From an uncultured SAR86 cluster bacterium (GTDB lineage: Bacteria; Pseudomonadota; Gammaproteobacteria; Magnimaribacterales; D2472): DNA of 64,000 nt. The stretch covers positions 1 through 64,000 of the forward strand of contig CABYCL010000001.1 in the NCBI GenBank assembly GCA_902517505.1. The letters are read 5' to 3'. Shown here one piece after another: positions 59,862 to 64,000 of the stretch. Both the position numbers and the translations under genes were made by a program. The notes below the pieces were generated by a model, which saw only the letters and a list, made by a program, of their open reading frames with translations, searched no databases and had not been told where the DNA came from. Numbering within the stretch: the stretch's first letter is position 1; the number at the start of each line of letters is the position of its first letter.

Positions 59862-61067
59862 TTAATTAAATGTATTTTGAATATGTTTAGTAATACTCCT
59901 AAACATTGCTATATGAGCAGCTTTTGAATATTCTTTTTCAGACCTAAATCTATGGTTAGAAGATGTTTTTGCAATTACAACATTTGATACTGGATCAACA
60001 TAAATAAACTGATTAAATATTCCGTGAGCTGTGTAGTCAGTTAGTGGATCTCCTGGAATCCACCACTGATAGCCATACCCCCATTCACTTGAAGAGAGAT
60101 CTCCAGCATTTGGCATCAAATGAGGTGCATCTGGTGTATGAGATTTAAGAACCCATGATTTAGGAACAATTTGTTCGCCATCCCAGCTGCCTTCATTTAA
60201 ATATAATTGTCCGAATTTAGAAAAGTCCCTTAATGTAGCGTTTAGGCCTCCAAGTGCCATATCTGTACCAGTTTTATCAGCTATATAATAAGCATCACTT
60301 TCTGTTCCGATCTTGCTCCAAATTCTTTTATATAAATATTCTCTTAAGGGCATATCGGTAACTGATTCAAGAATCATTCCCAATACTTGAGTATCAAGAC
60401 TTACATAATGATTATAGGTTCCTTGTTTTTTTCCATTTTTAAGGGTTTTTGCAAAATCTCTAAATGAGGATCCTTTTGCTGTAGCTCTAGCAAATCTATT
60501 TATATCTGAATTTGGATCTGCATAATCCTCATTGAATTCTATACCAGATGACATTTGAAGAAGATTTTTAATCTTAACATCCTCATATCCAGTTCCTTCA
60601 AAGTCATCCAGATATATAGAGACACTATCATCAATGCTTTTTATTAATCCTTCCTCGATAGCTATTCCAAATAGTGCTGACAAATATGATTTTGAAACAG
60701 AAAAAGCAATGTGTTTGCTATCTTTTGTATTGCCGTTCCAATATTTCTCGAATAACATTTTTCCATCATGCAAAATTATGAGCCCATCAGTATGAAAATG
60801 GTCAAGTCCCTCTATCAAATTTAATTGTTCTCCTTCAAACTCATAAGAATTTGGTAATTCAAAATCTTCTTTTTCAAATACAAAAGTTTTTTCAGATGCT
60901 GATATTGGATTAGAGGTGTCAAAAACTTTATTAATACTTATAAAATTTTTTGCAATTGATTTTTCGTTATATAGAGTTGCTAGCTTATAAAGTTTATAAA
61001 TATTAGGACTATACATAACAATTGCCAAAACAAGTATTGCTAAAATAACAATTAAAAATTTACTCAT
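59862..61067 (-). CDS. Serine hydrolase, beta-lactamase/6-aminohexanoate-dimer hydrolase-like
   Basis: A 401-residue serine hydrolase with an N-terminal signal anchor (MSKFLIVILAILVLAIVMYS). The S-x-x-K motif is IAFSVSKSYLSALFGIA, the Y-x-S/N element is TYNHYVSLDTQVLGMIL, and the third active-site region includes YGYQWWIPGD. These match the class C beta-lactamase-fold hydrolases active on amides or esters, rather than true antibiotic beta-lactamases. The track start at 61094 overlaps the cupin gene; ATG 61067 gives a normal signal anchor. Confidence 0.87.
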   Translation of the reverse strand: MSKFLIVILAILVLAIVMYSPNIYKLYKLATLYNEKSIAKNFISINKVFDTSNPISASEKTFVFEKEDFELPNSYEFEGEQLNLIEGLDHFHTDGLIILHDGKMLFEKYWNGNTKDSKHIAFSVSKSYLSALFGIAIEEGLIKSIDDSVSIYLDDFEGTGYEDVKIKNLLQMSSGIEFNEDYADPNSDINRFARATAKGSSFRDFAKTLKNGKKQGTYNHYVSLDTQVLGMILESVTDMPLREYLYKRIWSKIGTESDAYYIADKTGTDMALGGLNATLRDFSKFGQLYLNEGSWDGEQIVPKSWVLKSHTPDAPHLMPNAGDLSSSEWGYGYQWWIPGDPLTDYTAHGIFNQFIYVDPVSNVVIAKTSSNHRFRSEKEYSKAAHIAMFRSITKHIQNTFN

Positions 61068-61084
61068 TAAAAATGTTTCCCCCA

Positions 61085-61444
61085 CTAAATCCATTGATCA
61101 TTTGGCGCTGTTAATTCATCAACTTTATCGCCAGTATTTAGAACCCCCCTAGGCTCAACCAACATTATACTTGCTTCTTCTTCAGAATATGGTCTATGCC
61201 TTACTCCTTTAGGAACTACTATCATTTCACCTTCATTTAACTCGATTAATTCGGTTTCAAATTCAATAAACATCTTGCCCTTTATTACAATAAATACTTC
61301 ATCTGTATCATTGTGCTGATGCCATATAAAATCATTTTGAATCTTTACAAGTTTAAATTGATAGTCATTTAGCTCTGCAATAACTTTTGGGGACCATTGA
61401 TCTGAAAATTTTTTAAATTTATTTTTGAAATTAATTTTTTTCAT
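61085..61444 (-). CDS. Cupin domain protein
   Basis: A 119-residue single-domain cupin. Motif 1 is DFIWHQHNDTDEVFIVIKGKMFIEFE, with His, His and Glu metal ligands, and motif 2 is GEMIVVPKGVRHRPYSEEE, with the last His. The set is typical of mannose-6-phosphate-isomerase-like or sensor cupins; activity unknown. It has no signal peptide, unlike its neighbours, so it is cytosolic. It overlaps the DUF2147 gene by 14 bp. Confidence 0.88.
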   Translation of the reverse strand: MKKINFKNKFKKFSDQWSPKVIAELNDYQFKLVKIQNDFIWHQHNDTDEVFIVIKGKMFIEFETELIELNEGEMIVVPKGVRHRPYSEEEASIMLVEPRGVLNTGDKVDELTAPNDQWI

Positions 61445-61940
61445 ATAGTTGAATTACCTCCTCAAGTTCAGCTGACTTTGTGCCATCATCATTAAAGCTG
61501 ACCATTAGAGGCTTCCATTCTTCATGACCGCAAAGTCTCATCAAACACCCTTCTACCTTTAAGTTTCCATTTTCTAACAGATATAAACTAGATTTAAAAG
61601 ATCTTCCTCGACCTGGATCATATATTTTTCCACCAGATAATTCTTTTGCTCCACTGGTATAGGAAAAATTATCTATCAAATTAATTCCTATTAAACTTCT
61701 TTCTCTCATTGATTTATCTTTATTATTTTTATCAAGGATTGATTCTGGATCTATTCCGTTTTCAACAAATATATGTTCGATTACCGCGCATAATGACTTT
61801 TCACATTCCTTAACATGAACTATGGATTGAGAGGTTAGCCAATATCCAGTCATTGGAAAGTCTTTATTGCTAGCGTTAATAGAGACACATAAACCAGCAA
61901 CTGCTAATAAGTAAAATATCTTGATAGTGGTCTTATTCAT
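61431..61940 (-). CDS. DUF2147 domain secreted protein
   Basis: A 169-residue periplasmic protein with a signal peptide (MNKTTIKIFYLLAVAGLCVSINA). The DUF2147 domain is visible as MTGYWLTSQSIVHVKECEKSLCAVIEHIF, LIGINLIDNFSY, KELSGGKIYDPGRGRSFKSSLYL and NLKVEGCLMRLCGHEEWKPL; four cysteines are probably in disulfides. DUF2147 genes often accompany lipid or stress functions but have no assigned activity. It overlaps the preceding lipoprotein gene by 8 bp. Confidence 0.85.
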   Translation of the reverse strand: MNKTTIKIFYLLAVAGLCVSINASNKDFPMTGYWLTSQSIVHVKECEKSLCAVIEHIFVENGIDPESILDKNNKDKSMRERSLIGINLIDNFSYTSGAKELSGGKIYDPGRGRSFKSSLYLLENGNLKVEGCLMRLCGHEEWKPLMVSFNDDGTKSAELEEVIQLYEKN

Positions 61941-62490
61941 TTTTTATATTATTAAATATATTAACGATTTTACTCTCTAGTTTATTTTTTGATAAACATA
62001 TTCTATAAGGATTGTCGTCATATACTGGGTTTCCAACAAGCAATTCTTTAGGGCTATTTGTTCTAAATCTCCAACGTGTACCTGTTTCCTTTGATGTAAA
62101 GATGTATTCAATGGGCTTGTTTGTAATTAAATAATTACCTTCATTAAATATATTTTCAAACTGGATGGTTATATCTAATTTAGACCCAAATATTCTATCA
62201 ATGTATTCAACATAGACCTCATTGTTCATATAGCCGCAATCTATAAGACTTGAGATAGTCTTATCTTCAAGGTTAATAACTATTTCTTTATTTAGATCAA
62301 CTTCAATATTTAAAATGTTTGAAAGTTTTTTTATGATCCTGTCTAGCTCTTGCTTTGAAAAACTATTGGAATTAAATTGATTGTTAAAATCCGCAGGAAC
62401 GTTAGGTCCTTTATAAATATTGTTTGATTCTTGAACTTCACATGAAGAAATTATGAAAATAATTGCTACTATTGCAAATATCTTGGGCAT
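61933..62490 (-). CDS. Predicted lipoprotein, unknown
   Basis: A 185-residue protein with a lipoprotein signal MPKIFAIVAIIFIISSCEVQ (lipobox ISSC, Cys17). The mature part is about 165 residues, moderately acidic, with alternating strands (VYVEYIDRIFGSKLDITIQF, NYLITNKPIEYIFTSKETGTRWRFRT). Family not recognised. It lies 13 bp after the diheme cytochrome gene and overlaps the DUF2147 gene, so all appear to be one transcript. Confidence 0.65.
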   Translation of the reverse strand: MPKIFAIVAIIFIISSCEVQESNNIYKGPNVPADFNNQFNSNSFSKQELDRIIKKLSNILNIEVDLNKEIVINLEDKTISSLIDCGYMNNEVYVEYIDRIFGSKLDITIQFENIFNEGNYLITNKPIEYIFTSKETGTRWRFRTNSPKELLVGNPVYDDNPYRICLSKNKLESKIVNIFNNIKNE

Positions 62491-62503
62491 GAACGGATTT
62501 ATA

Positions 62504-63541
62504 TTAGTCTTCCATTAAAAGAATCCAATCTCTTACCATTTCAACTGCTTCTGTATGAGTAAGAGCTCGTCCGGATTCTGGCATCATCACACCAGGATCC
62601 ATTGAAATCATGCGATGCAATAAAATCGATTCTTCTGGTTCTCCAGGAACAATAGAATATTTTAAGCCTCCACTTCCTCTTCCGGTTGCAACCGGTTTTT
62701 TAAATACTCCTAAATTTATGTTTCTCGTTTCATTCAAATGAAGATATAGTCCTGTCGAATTTGCATTGCCGGTCGGGGAGTGACAGTGTCCACAGTTTAT
62801 ATCTAGGTATGATCTTACTCTGTCATTAATATCTTTACTTTCATCTGTCCAATCTACTGGTGAAACTAGGTCTAACGGATATTCATCAATAATTTGTCTG
62901 TTCATCCAATATGTAAGTTGATTAAAGGTGTCTTCTTTGAAAGCAAAGTCTTTGTTTATATTTCTTGCTTTTGGTCCTATGGGGCTAATTTTATCGTCTG
63001 CATCATGGCATTCCTTACATTGATTGACATTAGGTACTCTATATCTAACATCTCTTTCTTCACCCATAAAGTCCGTCCAGGAAACGTTAATAGTTTTTCC
63101 AGCAATTTTTTTAAATGCCTCATTCTGTTCTTTGTTCCATGCATAAGAAACCGCTTCCCACCCTTGATCCTTTTTTAAGAGAAGTCTTGTTTCTAAAAGA
63201 TTTTTTCCTAACTCTGGATTTCTTTCATCAATTGGATAGTAAAAAGTTTTTATTAAAGCAGAGCCTGTTGGAAAATTAAAAACCCAGTCTTCTTGATACT
63301 TTGCTTTTTTTTCATTTGGAACATATACCCATCTTTGTTTATACGAATAATCTGAGAATAAAGTGGAAATTAATTCATAAGGTATAACTTTGTCGTGAGG
63401 GACTTGTGCAGAGGCATCCTTAAAAAATCTAAAATCTGAAAGCTTATCTGGAAATTCTTGAGATAAAATTAATTCTTCATCTACACTATAAATATAAGTG
63501 CATATGAAAAGCACAAAAAAGTGTTTAAGTATTTTTTTCAT
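62504..63541 (-). CDS. Diheme cytochrome c-like secreted protein (TIGR03806-type)
   Basis: A 345-residue exported protein (signal MKKILKHFFVLFICTYIYS) with two heme-c motifs: NQCKECHDADD and DINCGHCHSPTGN. Between and after them are conserved stretches such as GPKARNINKDFAF, NQLTYWMNRQIIDEYPLDL and SILLHRMISMDPGVMMPESGRA, where the Met may be an axial ligand. This matches my memory of the TIGR03806 (HNE_0200/SO_2930) family, which occurs in pairs with a parallel beta-helix protein. The downstream partner requirement is met by the adjacent partial gene. Electron-transfer role inferred; the substrate is unknown. Confidence 0.8.
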   Translation of the reverse strand: MKKILKHFFVLFICTYIYSVDEELILSQEFPDKLSDFRFFKDASAQVPHDKVIPYELISTLFSDYSYKQRWVYVPNEKKAKYQEDWVFNFPTGSALIKTFYYPIDERNPELGKNLLETRLLLKKDQGWEAVSYAWNKEQNEAFKKIAGKTINVSWTDFMGEERDVRYRVPNVNQCKECHDADDKISPIGPKARNINKDFAFKEDTFNQLTYWMNRQIIDEYPLDLVSPVDWTDESKDINDRVRSYLDINCGHCHSPTGNANSTGLYLHLNETRNINLGVFKKPVATGRGSGGLKYSIVPGEPEESILLHRMISMDPGVMMPESGRALTHTEAVEMVRDWILLMED

Positions 63542-63543
63542 TA

Positions 63544-64000
63544 CTACTTAATGCCATCAATAGTTATTGACTCTAGAGGATTGATAATGCCTTGAAAATC
63601 TTCTTTTTCTATCTTAATTGGATTAGAAAATCCAAGCATATACTTAATAGGGCTAATTGTAAGAAAGTTTACTTGGCTATCTTCTGAAATAATTAACTTT
63701 TCGTTATCTGGTTGGCCAAATAACATTTGAGATAACGGAACAACCCCATCCCAAAATATATCAGGCATTTTTCCGCTGCTTATTTCAAAAAGAGCTTTGG
63801 CCAACTCTCCAGTTTCAATGTCTGGATCAAAACCACTTGGGCCATAAGTATTATTATGAACCTGAATTCTTTTTGGATGTGGGTAGTAGTTAGGATCATC
63901 AGTTTCGTCTGAGTAAGAAACTATTGAAAGATTTACAGTTCCATTGCCACTCATTAAGTTATTGAAAACTTCTACATCTGAGTTGGCCATAATAATAATG
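63544..64000 (-). CDS. Parallel beta-helix repeat protein, C-terminal part (5' end outside window)
   Basis: The minus-strand frame is open to the window edge (three Ile codons precede the track's ATG at 63990), so the gene continues to the right. The visible ~151 residues begin with a beta-helix-like rung (MANSDVEVFNNLMSGNGTVNLSIVSYS) and end in VHNNTYGPSGFDPDIETGELAKAL and a C-terminal strand region. This fits the partner (TIGR03805-type) of the diheme protein; the two genes are 2 bp apart. Function of the pair is unknown. Confidence 0.7.
   Translation of the reverse strand, partial: IIIMANSDVEVFNNLMSGNGTVNLSIVSYSDETDDPNYYPHPKRIQVHNNTYGPSGFDPDIETGELAKALFEISSGKMPDIFWDGVVPLSQMLFGQPDNEKLIISEDSQVNFLTISPIKYMLGFSNPIKIEKEDFQGIINPLESITIDGIK

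Noticed and set aside
59862-61067. Antibiotic resistance beta-lactamase
   Set aside because: The S-x-x-K fold is present, but the Y-x-S element and overall layout match 6-aminohexanoate-dimer hydrolase-like esterases, and there is no ampR-type regulator nearby.
1-64000. CRISPR array, rRNA, prophage, transposase or classical insertion sequence
   Set aside because: I found no regularly spaced repeats with unique spacers, no rRNA-like sequence and no recombinase or transposase ORF in any frame of the track.

Overview
The window is an AT-rich, tightly packed stretch of what looks like a streamlined marine gammaproteobacterium. A SAR86-like lineage is my inference. The gammaproteobacterial reading rests on conserved gene orders: mutY-yggX; rppH-tauE-lgt-thyA-folA; yggS-proC-yggT-metX-metW-rdgB; efp-argS-SPOR; and a Vibrio/Shewanella-type TtpC-TonB2 energy operon. 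hspQ, rpoH, a hexR-type regulator and yaaA fit the same picture. Almost every base is coding: no gap exceeds 300 bp, many neighbours overlap by 1-4 bp, and most convergent pairs share their stop codons.

Layout. 1-3.4 kb: the 3' end of mutY, yggX, and a large FAD/GcvT fusion of the dimethylglycine/sarcosine dehydrogenase class. 3.4-4.6 kb: tRNA-Phe(GAA) followed by a 1.1-kb insertion bounded by a perfect 48-bp copy of the tRNA 3' half. It carries one unknown secreted protein and an array of TTAACACAC repeats but no recombinase. 4.7-11.2 kb: a secreted orphan, an SDR, proline iminopeptidase, a shikimate-kinase-like protein, small membrane proteins, YbjQ, HspQ and a class Ic aminotransferase. 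11.2-17 kb: rmuC, an FbpB-type iron permease, rppH, tauE, lgt, thyA, folA. 17-22.4 kb (minus): the six-gene TonB energy operon DUF3450-TtpC-ExbB-ExbD-TonB-TPR. 22.4-34.6 kb: a DUF1295 protein, an M2 metallopeptidase lipoprotein, then the efp/argS and yggS-to-rdgB runs, trmB and rpoH.

33.8-36.6 kb (minus): an operon of three phosphatases (e(P4)-type acid phosphatase, alkaline phosphatase, CysQ) starting at a divergent region with two abutting palindromes. 36.6-43 kb: a 52-aa ORF missing from the ORF track, a dienoyl-CoA-isomerase-like crotonase, yaaA, and a TRAP transporter whose permease genes (dctQM) are split from its TakP-type binding protein by lipA-lipB. 43-54 kb: uvrD, a hexR-type regulator, a MazG-like NTPase, a 55-aa membrane ORF missing from the track, a 3-hydroxyisobutyrate-dehydrogenase family protein, a nitronate monooxygenase, an M20 amidohydrolase, a BI-1-like membrane protein, GNAT, a second crotonase and a DUF885 peptidase.

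54.3-58.9 kb (minus): a likely lysine-type amine catabolic operon. A DUF3445 heme N-demethylase-family protein is followed by an ALDH7-type aminoadipate semialdehyde dehydrogenase and a lysine-6-dehydrogenase-like protein, with an exact 18-bp palindrome between the first two. 58.9-64 kb (minus): Mpo1-like protein, a secreted protein with a predicted Gly-His-His N-terminus, a serine hydrolase, cupin, DUF2147, a lipoprotein, and a diheme-cytochrome/beta-helix protein pair of unknown function cut by the window edge.

The strongest leads for something undescribed are the recombinase-less tRNA-Phe mini-island with its repeats, the interlocked stop codons at convergent genes, and the DUF3445/ALDH7/Lys6DH operon, which could be a route for methylated lysine. 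All functional calls are from reading the sequence only; no search was run.
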